A stretch of DNA of 37,095 nt from Chloroflexota bacterium (GTDB taxonomy: Bacteria > Chloroflexota > Anaerolineae > Caldilineales > Caldilineaceae). Made by a program: the position numbers and the translations under genes. Numbering within the stretch: the first letter of the stretch is position 1; each line of letters starts with the position of its first letter. Shown here piece after piece: positions 1 through 8,335 of the stretch. The stretch lies in assembly GCA_003577005.1 (NCBI GenBank), contig QEUW01000062.1, forward strand, positions 1-37,095. Direction: 5' to 3'. Below the pieces are notes generated by a model that did no database searches, was not told where the DNA came from, and saw only the letters and a program-made list of their open reading frames with translations.

Positions 1-122
1 ACCTGATTTCGCTTGGGGAGTAAATTGTTCGGCGGGACGAGAAGCGAGCTACGGGGAGTGAATGGCGGGTAGCGTACTTTGAGTCGATTTACTGTTCATG
101 CCCTACCATTCAAGCCCCGCTC

Positions 123-1061
123 TTAATTGGGCCGGGTACTCGTCTGAAACACCAGGCTGACCCTGCGTTTGATGAACGGCGCGACGCAGGCTGCCCTGTC
201 CGAAACTGCGGTTGCGGCGCCAGACCAATAGATGACAAGCGCCCCCCAGATCAAACTGAACCCTACCAGATGATGTGCAGATAGCGGTTCATGAAACAGA
301 AAAACACCGATGAGAAATTGGAAGGAGGGCGTCAAGTACTGTAAGAAACCCAATGTGGCGAGTGGTAGCTTGCGGGCGCCAGCTGTAAATACCAGTAGAA
401 GTACAGCCGTATAGATACCTATGCCACCCACTTTCAGGGCGGTCACGATTCCGGTGTGGGTCAGGCTGGCGCGCCCGCTCTCTTCTAAATAGCCTAAATA
501 GAACAGAGCCGGGAAAATGAGCACCGCCATTTCCAGGGCCAATCCTGCAACTCCACCTAGTGGAGTTATTTTTTTTAGGAGAGTATAGCCAGCAAAAACG
601 GTGGCGACCGTTAAGCCGAGCCAAGGTACGGATCCGATGTGGAGCGTAACGTACACGATCCCCAGCACAGCCGTTGCAACAGCTATCTTATGTCTTGCGT
701 GCAGTTGTTCCCGCAAGAAAACGGCGCCGAACAAGACGTTGAGTAAGGGAGCAATGAAATAGCCCAGGCTAGCCTCAACGATATAGCCGGCAGTGACCGC
801 CCAGATATAGAGCAGCCAGTTGATGCTCAGAAGCAGGGCGGAAGCACCCAACAAGGCGATTGTCTTCAGGTTGCAAAGCGCCCATCCAGGCCAAAACCCT
901 TCCCGGCGGCATAGCAAGACGATGATGGCAAACACAAAAGCCCAAATGATCCGATGTGCCAATATTTCTAAGGCTGGTACCGGGTAGAGTGTCTTTAGGT
1001 AAAGCGGAAACACCCCCCACAGCATCGATGCACTTACCGTATAGAGTACTTCTTTATACAT
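123..1061 (-). CDS. rarD: RarD-like EamA/DMT family transporter
   Basis: An inner-membrane permease of the drug/metabolite transporter superfamily, about 312 aa with roughly ten hydrophobic segments. Family hallmarks seen include the N-terminal YTVSASMLWGVFPLYLK stretch, a HRIIWAF motif after the first hairpin, NWLLYIWAV in the third or fourth helix, and LGFLQYLTPSFQFLIGV near the end, all typical of RarD. Substrate is unknown for most of the family; the name comes from a chloramphenicol-sensitivity phenotype. I chose the ATG at 1061 because residues upstream of it in the open frame (to 1175) are polar and unlike the family; no clear Shine-Dalgarno precedes it. It is the last minus-strand gene of the left edge, 286 bp downstream of the TadG-like gene and probably a separate transcript. 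Confidence 0.85.
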   Translation of the reverse strand: MYKEVLYTVSASMLWGVFPLYLKTLYPVPALEILAHRIIWAFVFAIIVLLCRREGFWPGWALCNLKTIALLGASALLLSINWLLYIWAVTAGYIVEASLGYFIAPLLNVLFGAVFLREQLHARHKIAVATAVLGIVYVTLHIGSVPWLGLTVATVFAGYTLLKKITPLGGVAGLALEMAVLIFPALFYLGYLEESGRASLTHTGIVTALKVGGIGIYTAVLLLVFTAGARKLPLATLGFLQYLTPSFQFLIGVFLFHEPLSAHHLVGFSLIWGALVIYWSGAATAVSDRAACVAPFIKRRVSLVFQTSTRPN

Positions 1062-1297
1062 GTCGTTGATTTGTCCAGGTCTTGTTGTTGTTTTGCCAGC
1101 AGCAAGGCACTTTCTCCGGTGAAAGGGCTGCGTAGCGTGGGACAAAAGTCTCGCCTCTCGCTGGTACGAGACCAAGTGCCAACCGAACTATTGTCTCAGG
1201 ATGAAAGAAGAGTGGAGATTCTTCGATTGTACACTATCACTCTGCGATTGAAGCTTACGATTTACTTACATTTTATTTCGGTATGAACAGATTTTCT

Positions 1298-1335
1298 TCC
1301 ACTAAAAGAAAGGCTACCAAAAAGCAAGGATAGCC
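1298..1335 (-). terminator. Possible intrinsic terminator after the TadG-like gene
   Basis: Read on the minus strand, GGCTATCC and GGTAGCC pair (7 bp with one bulged base) and are followed by TTTCTTTTAG. It lies just beyond the stop of the TadG-like gene. The stem is modest, so this is a tentative call. Confidence 0.4.
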
Positions 1336-1347
1336 GCGCCGCCTTGT

Positions 1348-2289
1348 CTACTTCACCAGGCGCACACTGCGCACCCCAAAATCTGGCGGGACTTCCCCGC
1401 TACTGCCACCCTGTTTTAGGGTGCGCACAAAGATGCCACGCACCCATTTGTTGCTGCCGGAAAAGTTGTAGTCTTGAAGAACAAATTCGGCAAACGAACA
1501 AATCCGATAGCTCGCATTTGCTCCTACGCCAGCTACAGCATCATAGAGGGGAATGGTGACACTCTTGCCAAGCCATATGCTAAGCGCCTCGCGCACAAGT
1601 GAACCAGCCTTGACGCCCGGCCCCGCCGGGATCCAGTCGCCGATCTCCCATGTGCCGCTGTTGCTAGGGTGAGCGATACTCTCTGCCAATTCATTCTCAC
1701 TCACCGGGGTGCCATCCCAATCCACCCAACCAAAGTTGCCGGGCGCCGTCATATCATTGGACCAAAAGGTATAGACAGCGCCGAGCGTGAAGCCTGGGTC
1801 GTCATCGTTGTCCATGTCGTCACACATAATGATCATCGGTAGAAGATTCCCAATACTCCCTACCGCAGAGATTTGGGCGGCGGCGGTAGCTTGTACAGTC
1901 AATGTTGAATAGCCGATGACCTTGGCAAAATAGGTCGCAAAGGTGCGCGTCACCTGCACCTGGACGCCACTCCCTTCCTCAATATAGTTCCAGGTGACGC
2001 TGTCAGCGCCGTTCGCTGTTGCCAGGCTGTTCACCTCGTGACCGACCCCGGCTGTCGTTTGCCCTAGGGCAATAGCGCGTGCTCCGGCCAGCGCTGCTGT
2101 ATCGGCAGCTGTCTGCACCCGTAGCTGTTGCACGTGGAGATTGCTGCCGTCGATCGCCAGACCAGCCAGGCCGAGCAAAACCGGGAATACCAGGGCCACG
2201 TATACCAGCGTGGCGCCCGCCTCCTGCTCGATCGGATTCCGTATCTGCTGATATAAATAAACAAGTTCGCGCCGAAGCCTGTAAGACAT
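1348..2289 (-). CDS. TadG-like (TadE/TadG family) pilus-assembly or pseudopilin-like protein
   Basis: A 313-aa protein with an N-terminal cytosolic stub, one membrane segment (about residues 24-45, ATLVYVALVFPVLLGLAGLAID) and a large extracytoplasmic part. The sequence after the helix (VQTAADTAALAGARAIA) is the classic N-terminal signature of TadG-like Flp-pilus assembly proteins, which integrate in the membrane and expose the rest outside. The C-terminal 170 residues, with an acidic patch CDDMDNDDDPGF, are not recognised. The ATG at 2289 has AGGAG five bases upstream. No other tad/flp gene is nearby, so this is an orphan; such orphans are common in Chloroflexota. It lies 86 bp downstream of the delta-60 repeat gene on the same strand, so co-transcription is possible. 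Confidence 0.75.
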   Translation of the reverse strand: MSYRLRRELVYLYQQIRNPIEQEAGATLVYVALVFPVLLGLAGLAIDGSNLHVQQLRVQTAADTAALAGARAIALGQTTAGVGHEVNSLATANGADSVTWNYIEEGSGVQVQVTRTFATYFAKVIGYSTLTVQATAAAQISAVGSIGNLLPMIIMCDDMDNDDDPGFTLGAVYTFWSNDMTAPGNFGWVDWDGTPVSENELAESIAHPSNSGTWEIGDWIPAGPGVKAGSLVREALSIWLGKSVTIPLYDAVAGVGANASYRICSFAEFVLQDYNFSGSNKWVRGIFVRTLKQGGSSGEVPPDFGVRSVRLVK

Positions 2290-2375
2290 AGAGCTCCTGC
2301 AAGGTTACGCAAGCGCCAAGATCGAGTCAGGAGATGAGATGCACACCCGATATCAGCATCTAATCCATCGTTGCC

Positions 2376-4397
2376 CTACGAGCGATTGCCCCAGATCACC
2401 GGCAAGAAAACATTGTTGGAACGGGCAGGCGCAACCAGGGCAAATTCGCTCAGGTGCGTAATCGAGACAACCAGCGAGTGCTCGGCCAGGTTGTGCTCAA
2501 CCAGTGCAATGCCGTTATCAGACCAGTGGTCCTTGGCCGGATCGTAGGTAAGTAATTGCGCCCGCTCCTCGTCGAGATTGTCCATTTCCCCACCCACACA
2601 AACGATGGTGGCCGTGATTGGTCGATTGAAACCAAAGTTTTCAAGGGCTACCTCGTTGCGATAAGCGGTAAGTGTAAAGGCCAGCCCCGCAAAATAATAG
2701 GCACCCAGCGGCCTGGTCGGCGCCATCAAGGGCTGATAGACAAATGTGGTCGGTTCACTCACGGCATCGGCGGGAAAATCGATCGTGCAACTACAGCCTA
2801 GATTCGTGCGATAGTTCAACGTCGCCGGTTGGCCTGGCAGGAGCGTGACCTTCAAACTATCAGCGGATAAGGTGGGGGTGGCGGTAGGCGTCAAGGGTTG
2901 CCCCGTACCAGATGGGGTTGGCGTCAGCTCGTCGACAGGCGTACCGGAGGGTATAGCTGTTAATGTCGGGTCGGGCGTTGAAGGGGTCCCAGTACCTGTC
3001 GTAGACGGGGTATTCGTTGCAGTGGAGGTCGGTGTTGGTGTATGGGTTGGCGTGAGTGTGCTCGTTGCAGGCGGCGTGAAGGTGCTGATCGGGGTAAGGT
3101 CAGGCCCGTTGCCATTGGCATAGTAGCGCGCCAGGGTCACATCCGGGTTACCGCTGATATTCGAATAGCCGACGACCACAATATTGCCATCGTCTTGGAT
3201 AGCCAGCCCATTGGCAAGATCATTGCCGCCGATGTCGGTGATCACTTTGCCGTCTCCATCAAACGTCGTGTCGAGACTGCCGTCGCTGTTGTAGCGGGCG
3301 AGGACAAAGTCGTGCGTACCTGTGAGATTGGCCTGGCCCACAACCACAAGTTTGCCATCGCCCTGAATCCTAAGACCATAACCAAATTCCTCACCACTAA
3401 AGTCGGTAATCACCTTACCATTTGCACCAAACGCGGGGTCGAGACTGCCGTCGCTCTGGTAGCGGGCGAGCGCAAAATCCGCTGTGCCATCGACGTCCGT
3501 GTAGCCGGCAAGGACCAGTTTGCCGTCACTTTGGACGCCGAGACCGAACCCAAACTCCTCGCCCCCAAAGTCGGTAATTACCTGACCATTTGCACCGAAC
3601 GAGGAGTCGAAGCTGCCGTCGCTCTGGTAGCGGGCGAGCGCAAAATCCGCTGTGCCATTGACGTCCGTGTAACCAACGAGGATCAGGTTTCCATCATTTT
3701 GAATATTGAGGATATACCCGTAATCGTCACCGCCAAAGTCGGTAATGACTTTGCCATTTGTGCCAAACGCTGTATCGAGACTGCCGTCGCTGTTGTAGCG
3801 GGCGAGGACGAAGTCATACTGTTCGTTGATATAGGCCAGGCCAGCGACGATGATCTTCCCGTCGGTTTGAACGGCAATGGACTGCCCGTGAGCAAATCCC
3901 TCGAAAGCGGTAGTGATTTTGCCATTCGCCCCAAATGAGGCGTCGAGGCTGCCATCGCTGTTGTAGCGGGCAAGGGCAAAGTCGCTGGCTTCGCCTACAT
4001 AGGTAAGACCAGCGACGATGATCTTGCCATCGTCCTGGAGAACAACGGCGTAAGCATGTTCATCGTTGCCAGTAAAATCTGTGGTGACTTTCCCCGCATT
4101 ACCAAACGTCGTGTCGAGGCTGCCGTCGCTGTTGTAGCGGGCAAGGGCAAAGTCATAACTCTGCCCCACACGGGCGTATCCAACCGCGATGATCTTGTTG
4201 TCACTTTGGGTCGTAACAGCGTAGCCAAAGTCAGCGCTGCCAAAATCAGTGGTCACAATACCGTCGGTGTCAAAGGCAGCATCCAGGGTGCCGTCGTCCG
4301 CCGCGCGGCTGGGAAAAAAGCCCATGGTGAGGTGTAAAACGATCAACAGAGATACCCCGAAGACAGACAGCGCAACCCTTGTCAATTTCCATGTCAT
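2376..4397 (-). CDS. Secreted delta-60 repeat protein with Thr/Pro-rich linker
   Basis: A 673-aa exported protein. Residues 1-32 form a signal peptide ending PSRAA-DDG. Residues about 35-430 hold seven copies of a roughly 57-residue repeat (consensus: GSLDxxFGxxGKVxTDFGG, then DGKIIVVG, then DFALARYxSD), the delta-60/beta-propeller-like repeat of bacterial surface proteins. A linker of Thr/Pro/Ser (about 435-505) follows, then a C-terminal domain of about 150 residues with two Cys (GCSCTIDFP) that resembles ZU5-like domains. The protein ends in NNVFLPVIWGNRS, related to FLPLV motifs in two other secreted proteins of this window. The function is unknown; a surface display or adhesion role is inference. 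ATG at 4397; the only nearby ribosome-site-like sequence (GAGG) is rather far away. Confidence 0.85.
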   Translation of the reverse strand: MTWKLTRVALSVFGVSLLIVLHLTMGFFPSRAADDGTLDAAFDTDGIVTTDFGSADFGYAVTTQSDNKIIAVGYARVGQSYDFALARYNSDGSLDTTFGNAGKVTTDFTGNDEHAYAVVLQDDGKIIVAGLTYVGEASDFALARYNSDGSLDASFGANGKITTAFEGFAHGQSIAVQTDGKIIVAGLAYINEQYDFVLARYNSDGSLDTAFGTNGKVITDFGGDDYGYILNIQNDGNLILVGYTDVNGTADFALARYQSDGSFDSSFGANGQVITDFGGEEFGFGLGVQSDGKLVLAGYTDVDGTADFALARYQSDGSLDPAFGANGKVITDFSGEEFGYGLRIQGDGKLVVVGQANLTGTHDFVLARYNSDGSLDTTFDGDGKVITDIGGNDLANGLAIQDDGNIVVVGYSNISGNPDVTLARYYANGNGPDLTPISTFTPPATSTLTPTHTPTPTSTATNTPSTTGTGTPSTPDPTLTAIPSGTPVDELTPTPSGTGQPLTPTATPTLSADSLKVTLLPGQPATLNYRTNLGCSCTIDFPADAVSEPTTFVYQPLMAPTRPLGAYYFAGLAFTLTAYRNEVALENFGFNRPITATIVCVGGEMDNLDEERAQLLTYDPAKDHWSDNGIALVEHNLAEHSLVVSITHLSEFALVAPARSNNVFLPVIWGNRS

Positions 4398-4595
4398 AAA
4401 TCTTTTTCAACCTCAAGCGCATCTATGCTGACAGGCGAATCGTTGCTAGCCGCACATTGTCCTCGCAATTTCTGCTGCCGTTGGCCTTCAATGTGGGAGC
4501 GTTAGGCGCTTACACAAACCAGGCGCCAATCTGGACAGCTCACGCGTTGCTTTTGGATGTTGATAAGTGAGCACCTGGTTGTACGCGCACTTTCG

Positions 4596-4692
4596 ATCCA
4601 GTAGAAGTTACGCAGTTGCTCAGGTGCGATGCGCTTGCAAAGTGCGTTGCACCTCTGGAGAACGAATCTAACTGCGTAACTTCTATCCAGTA
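4596..4692. mobile_element. MITE-like palindromic element with 7-8 bp flanking direct repeats
   Basis: Perfect 15-bp terminal inverted repeats AGAAGTTACGCAGTT (4603-4617) and AACTGCGTAACTTCT (4670-4684) enclose an inner imperfect hairpin CAGGTGCGATGCGCTT...AGTGCGTTGCACCT (4621-4654). The element is flanked by ATCCAGTA at 4596-4603 and 4685-4692, which reads as a target-site duplication. It is about 82 bp and encodes nothing. The inner hairpin closely resembles a second copy at 19241-19280. It may be mobilised by a transposase elsewhere in the genome. Confidence 0.65.
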
Positions 4693-4736
4693 TACCGTGC
4701 CGAACACCGTTCGACACTGGTGAAATGAAGAGTTCC

Positions 4737-4794
4737 TATCTAGATCAAAAGCTAGGTTGTTTCTGCCAAATGGCCAGGGGTATCTAGATCAAAA
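4737..4794. repeat. Pair of 14-bp direct repeats TATCTAGATCAAAA
   Basis: The identical 14-mer occurs at 4737-4750 and 4781-4794, 44 bp start to start, close to four helical turns. They may be regulator sites for the downstream exosortase operon, or remnants of an insertion. Confidence 0.5.
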
Positions 4795-5103
4795 AACTGA
4801 AATCGTGCTAGGACAATTGTTGGTTCTAATGGATTGTGGCCAGCGCTGGGGAACTGCCAACAAAAGGCTCTACCATTTGCTAGGTATAAATACAGCTTTT
4901 GACTCTTGACGGTCTGTCCTCAACTGTTGCATATTGAAGTACACCGTCAAGAAAAATCCTTGGATCGGACGCAGAAGGGCTAAACAGTGATCGCTTTGAC
5001 CCCACCAGTTCTTGCATTAGCACAACTGATGGGGCTAACAGAACGAAACATAAAGAGAAGAGCGATGCAGAGGGTTGGGGGGGCGACTAGAAAGGAGAAC
5101 CCT

Positions 5104-5355
5104 ATGCAGCCTTGGGGATGGTACGGTTTTATCGGCGGTCTGCTCGTCGGTGTTTTTCTTCAGGACCAGGCATTACAACAGGACCTCTGGTACGCGCTCC
5201 CCCACCATGCCAGATTGGCGTGGTGGGCGATCAGTGTGACCCTTGCGCGGCTTGCCCCAAACAGCGTTTTGCTTCCGGTCCTTCTGTTTGGGACGTTTGG
5301 CGCTATGGGGGGGCTGATTCTCTTCTTTCTGTTCGCAAGAGAAAACTATACCTGA
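5104..5355 (+). CDS. Small membrane protein, first gene of exosortase operon
   Basis: An 83-aa protein with two hydrophobic segments: GWYGFIGGLLVGVFL near the N-terminus and VLLPVLLFGTFGAMGGLILFFLF near the end. I chose the ATG at 5104 because AAAGGAG sits eight bases upstream; a GTG at 4987 would add 39 polar residues. I do not recognise a family. Its position, 174 bp before the next gene of the exosortase cluster and on the same strand, suggests a role in that module, but this is context only. Confidence 0.6.
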   Translation: MQPWGWYGFIGGLLVGVFLQDQALQQDLWYALPHHARLAWWAISVTLARLAPNSVLLPVLLFGTFGAMGGLILFFLFARENYT

Positions 5356-5529
5356 AACGGCTGCGAGCCGCTGTTACTCCGGCTTTTTGGAGCAGAGTCT
5401 CTCTTCAACTTCAACCTCTTGCAGTAAAACGCATGAAGAATTCGGTGTAGAACTCAACTCTTGTGAGTGACGTTTCTATACAATGGTGAGCACAATCACC
5501 GTCCGATGCGTTCACCCAGGAGGTTGCAG

Positions 5530-6279
5530 ATGAGTCTCAGCGGCAATGCGTTCGAGCAAAGGCTCCCCAGCCGGTTGTCCGAAGGGTTGGTACGCCAGCT
5601 TGGGGTTGCGGAAGCGATTCTACGCGCCCGTGCGCACTTTTTTGACGAGATACGCAAGCGTGTGGATCTCCCTGCAAAGATTCGGGCCATGATCGTCGCC
5701 AGCGTTGCCTTTCTGGCGCTGTACGGGGCGGTGATCGGTTCCTCGCTCAGCCCGTTGCAGGCGCTCAGTTCGGCTATCAAGCTGCCGGCCCTCTTTCTTA
5801 TCACCTCGCTGATCTGTTTGCCGACGCTTTATTTTTTCAATGCGCTCTTTGGCTCCAAACAGAGCTTGCGCCAGATCCTGGCGCTGATCCTGATCCCTAT
5901 TACGGTCAGCGCGGTGTTGATCTTTAGCTTTGCGCCCATCACCCTCTTCTTCTTGTTGACCACCAACCATTACCAGTTTTTCAAGTTGCTCAACGTGGCC
6001 TTCTTTGCCATTGCCGGTGTGATCGGCATGTGGTTTCTGGCGCAAGGGATGCACGCGGTTTCAGGCAGTGACGGCGAGGGGGCGCATCTGCGCCAGTGGA
6101 CGACCGCGTGCTGGATCGTCGTCTACGCCTTTGTCGGCAGCCAGATGGCCTGGACGCTGCGACCCTTCATCGGCTATCCGGGGGCGGAGTTTGAGATCGT
6201 ACGCCAGCTTGGCGGCAACTTCTATCTCGACATCCTGGGCAGTATGGGTGAGGTTTTGGGCTTCTTGATCATAAAATAA
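5530..6279 (+). CDS. Polytopic membrane protein of the exosortase O cluster
   Basis: A 249-aa protein with a soluble N-terminal region of about 55 residues followed by about six membrane segments. Conserved-looking stretches include ALSSAIKLPALFLITSLICLPTLYFFN, FSFAPITLFFLLTT, and FFKLLNVAFFAIAGVIG. From memory, cyanobacterial proteins of this type are annotated 'actin-binding WH2 domain-containing', a name I consider uninformative. The layout (polar N-terminus, Yip1-like helical bundle) suggests a membrane scaffold or transporter, function unknown. The ATG at 5530 has GGAGG seven bases upstream; the open frame extends to 5467 but lacks a site there. The next gene begins two bases after its stop, so the two are almost certainly translated from one mRNA. 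Confidence 0.75.
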   Translation: MSLSGNAFEQRLPSRLSEGLVRQLGVAEAILRARAHFFDEIRKRVDLPAKIRAMIVASVAFLALYGAVIGSSLSPLQALSSAIKLPALFLITSLICLPTLYFFNALFGSKQSLRQILALILIPITVSAVLIFSFAPITLFFLLTTNHYQFFKLLNVAFFAIAGVIGMWFLAQGMHAVSGSDGEGAHLRQWTTACWIVVYAFVGSQMAWTLRPFIGYPGAEFEIVRQLGGNFYLDILGSMGEVLGFLIIK

Positions 6280-6280
6280 G

Positions 6281-6637
6281 ATGCAAGACGACAATGGGCC
6301 AGAAGTCTATGTCTTGGAGCATCACCAACTGCGTCCCTTTGACAGCCCGGAGACATACCGCCACTTCCATGACCGTTATCGCCTCGTTGTCCACCGTGTG
6401 ACCGATCAACTGATCGCTCAATTTCGCCTGGGCCGGCCCATTCGTCGCCTGGTTACCTGTCGTGATACGTCCCATGTTTTTATCTTGGAAAAAGGCTACC
6501 AGCGCCAGGTTGCCACTCTGCCGGTTGGTGGGCCGTCCAGCCGCTGGGATGGTATCGAGACGATTGCCTGCGACGAGCTGTACACCTTCCCGCAGGGGCC
6601 ATCCCTCCTCGAAGGAGAATGGGCGGGCCGCGAGTAA
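6281..6637 (+). CDS. Small conserved-looking protein of unknown function in exosortase operon
   Basis: A 118-aa soluble protein with no membrane segment or signal peptide. Its sequence is rich in Arg and His (HFHDRYRLVVHRVTDQLIAQFRLGRPIRRLV), then a predicted beta-rich half (VFILEKGYQRQVATLPVGG). The ATG lies two bases after the stop of the upstream membrane protein and lacks a Shine-Dalgarno of its own, which suggests translational coupling. It ends 31 bp before the exosortase start. I do not recognise the family; position implies a cytosolic partner of the exosortase module. Confidence 0.65.
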   Translation: MQDDNGPEVYVLEHHQLRPFDSPETYRHFHDRYRLVVHRVTDQLIAQFRLGRPIRRLVTCRDTSHVFILEKGYQRQVATLPVGGPSSRWDGIETIACDELYTFPQGPSLLEGEWAGRE

Positions 6638-6668
6638 GCCCTTACCAGGGCACGAGACGAAAGGAGAG

Positions 6669-8216
6669 ATGCTCTTGTTGAGAGCGGAAACTCAGGCACA
6701 CCCCACTATCAAGCGGGTAGCGTCTTTACCAGCCAGCGTACTTTGGGCAGCCAACGCGCTGATCGCAGGGTTGTGGCTCTGGCTCTACTGGCCTGTCTTC
6801 GCCTATCTGTCGATCATCTTTGGGCGAGAGGACTTTCGCACCAATCAGGTTATGCTTGTGGGGGTGCTCTTTCTCATTGCGGTCCGCATCCGGCGAGACG
6901 GTGTGCGCTTGCGGTTCGACCCTACGCCTCGATTGGCGTCGCTACCACTGCTCCTCGCCCTGGGCGGGTCGCTGCTCTATCTCGCTGTGGAACGGCTGCT
7001 CGATGTCAACACGCTGTCGGCCAGCCTCTTCATCCTGGCGACGTATGGGTTGCTGGGGCTATGGTGGGCGCCACGGCGCTGGCGGCAAGGATTGCCCGCG
7101 ACTCTCTTGTTGATCGGCGTGTTGCCTTTTGGCGAGCACCTGCAAACCTTTGCCGGCTATCCCATGCGCATCCTCACGGCACAGCTTGTACGCGATGGAT
7201 TGTGGGCCGTGGGGGTGCAATCGATTGGTATCGACACGATCCTTGTCTTTGAAAACGGTATATCGCACGTCGATCTGCCTTGCAGCGGGGTGCGGAGTCT
7301 GTGGGCCGGGATGGTCTTTCTGGTGGCGGCGAGTTGGGTCGAAGGCCGCCCGCTCAATGTACGCTGGCTGCTGGTAGCGAGTCTCTTTACCAGTCTGCTC
7401 TTGATTGCCAACCTGCTGCGCGTGGGGGTGTTGGTTGTCGTCGGGCAGGTGGCTGGGTGGCGGCTGGCAGCCGAGATGTTGCACGTTCCGCTGGGGGTGC
7501 TTGGTTTTGTTGCCGCCTGTGCTGTGGTGGTATTGCTGCTGCGCCTGACAAACCCGCCCGCAAATCCTGCCCAAAACGTCAGGTTCGTTGGGAGCCCAGC
7601 TCGCCCACCGGCGCAACCCATCTGGCTCGCGCCGCTGCTGATCGGAGCCATCTTGGGGATGGCGCTCCTGTACCAGCCACGCCCGGCCAGTGGATTGGCC
7701 CACTCAGCGGCGCTTTGGCGTTTCCCATTGGAGCTGGCTACGGAACCCCTGCCGCTCAAACCGGCCGAGCTCGAATGGCTGGCGCAAGATGGCGCAGAGT
7801 CACCGGAGCGGCGGCGCTTTGTCTGGCGCGGCGTCACCGGGTCGGTGCTGCTGATCCCCAGCATGTCCTGGCGCGCCCACCACAACCCGGAACGCTGTTT
7901 TGCTGCATCCGGGCTAGGGATCACGCTGTCGCACACGCATTTGGTCACGCCCATGTTCCCTGCACGCTGGTTGACACTGGGCGACCGCGCCAGCGCCGGC
8001 CAGCAATCGGCCACCTACTGGTTCCAGTCGGCGGAGCGCACCACCGACGATTATGCCACGCGCATCTGGGCCGACCTGGCTTTAGAACGCCAGCGCTGGG
8101 TCTTGGTCGCCGTCTTGTTTGACCAGCAGGTCGATCCCCATGCGCCGGAGATCGCAGATCTGTACACGGTATTGCATGAAGTTGTGGCGCAGGCGGTCGT
8201 CAAAGTCTCCTTGTAG
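6669..8216 (+). CDS. xrtO: Exosortase with fused EpsI-like domain (exosortase O type)
   Basis: Exosortases are polytopic transpeptidases that cut PEP-CTERM proteins at the membrane and transfer them to the cell surface. This 515-aa protein shows the three family landmarks: LPCSGVRSLWAG with catalytic Cys205, NLLRVGVL with Arg251, and HVPLGVLGF with His272. About eight helices precede residue 295. The C-terminal 190 residues form an EpsI-like (DUF3485) domain with HHNPERCFAASGL, the H-x-PExC pattern of that family, which is often a separate gene. The ATG at 6669 has AAAGGAGAG directly upstream; the open frame reaches back to 6462 but overlaps the previous gene. Assignment to exosortase O rests on the fusion and on the neighbouring PEP-CTERM integral protein, and is inferred. 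Confidence 0.88.
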   Translation: MLLLRAETQAHPTIKRVASLPASVLWAANALIAGLWLWLYWPVFAYLSIIFGREDFRTNQVMLVGVLFLIAVRIRRDGVRLRFDPTPRLASLPLLLALGGSLLYLAVERLLDVNTLSASLFILATYGLLGLWWAPRRWRQGLPATLLLIGVLPFGEHLQTFAGYPMRILTAQLVRDGLWAVGVQSIGIDTILVFENGISHVDLPCSGVRSLWAGMVFLVAASWVEGRPLNVRWLLVASLFTSLLLIANLLRVGVLVVVGQVAGWRLAAEMLHVPLGVLGFVAACAVVVLLLRLTNPPANPAQNVRFVGSPARPPAQPIWLAPLLIGAILGMALLYQPRPASGLAHSAALWRFPLELATEPLPLKPAELEWLAQDGAESPERRRFVWRGVTGSVLLIPSMSWRAHHNPERCFAASGLGITLSHTHLVTPMFPARWLTLGDRASAGQQSATYWFQSAERTTDDYATRIWADLALERQRWVLVAVLFDQQVDPHAPEIADLYTVLHEVVAQAVVKVSL

Positions 8217-8217
8217 T

Positions 8218-8335
8218 ACTAACCTGTTCGCAGAGCAGAGCCTCTGTGCTCTTCGTGAAAACTCCGTGTACTCCGTGAACCGCTGTTTTACTCTCTAACG
8301 CGCCGAACGCGATGGATTGAAGGAGGGCATCTCTT
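8218..8335. repeat. Intergenic short-period repeats CTCCGTGTA/CTCCGTGAA
   Basis: Between the exosortase and its neighbour lie imperfect 9-mer repeats (CTCTTCGTGAA, CTCCGTGTA, CTCCGTGAA; about 8242-8279). They belong with the other low-period intergenic arrays of this window. No gene is visible here. Confidence 0.4.

Larger units (their letters stand above)
4398..5103. other. Gene-free interval upstream of the exosortase operon
   Basis: About 700 bp with no convincing gene. It contains a MITE-like palindromic element (4596-4692), two 14-bp direct repeats TATCTAGATCAAAA (4737-4750 and 4781-4794), and a 10-bp inverted repeat TCTTGACGGT/ACCGTCAAGA (4904-4913 and 4943-4952). A weak promoter candidate, TTGACG (4906) with CATATT 18 bp downstream, overlaps that inverted repeat. 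A 71-aa frame across the palindrome looks spurious. Confidence 0.5.

Noticed and set aside
3042..3938. A 298-aa open frame antisense to the delta-60 repeat gene
   Set aside because: It mirrors the repeat period of the real gene on the other strand, has no ribosome site and shows no family features; it is a shadow of repetitive coding DNA.
2376..4397. Delta-60 protein as a PEP-CTERM or sortase substrate
   Set aside because: Its C-terminus (FLPVIWGNRS) has no PEP motif, no long hydrophobic helix and no basic end, so it does not fit the exosortase signal.
4502..4717. A 71-aa frame in the non-coding interval
   Set aside because: Much of it lies inside the MITE-like palindrome; no ribosome site, no family likeness.
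5356..5400. Short hairpin CGGCTGCGAGCCG after the 83-aa gene as a terminator
   Set aside because: The five-bp stem is short, no T-run follows, and the next gene on the same strand seems to belong to the same operon.
7157..8014. A 285-aa minus-strand frame over the exosortase gene
   Set aside because: Ser/Thr/Pro-rich translation of GC-rich coding DNA; exosortase motifs on the plus strand are decisive.
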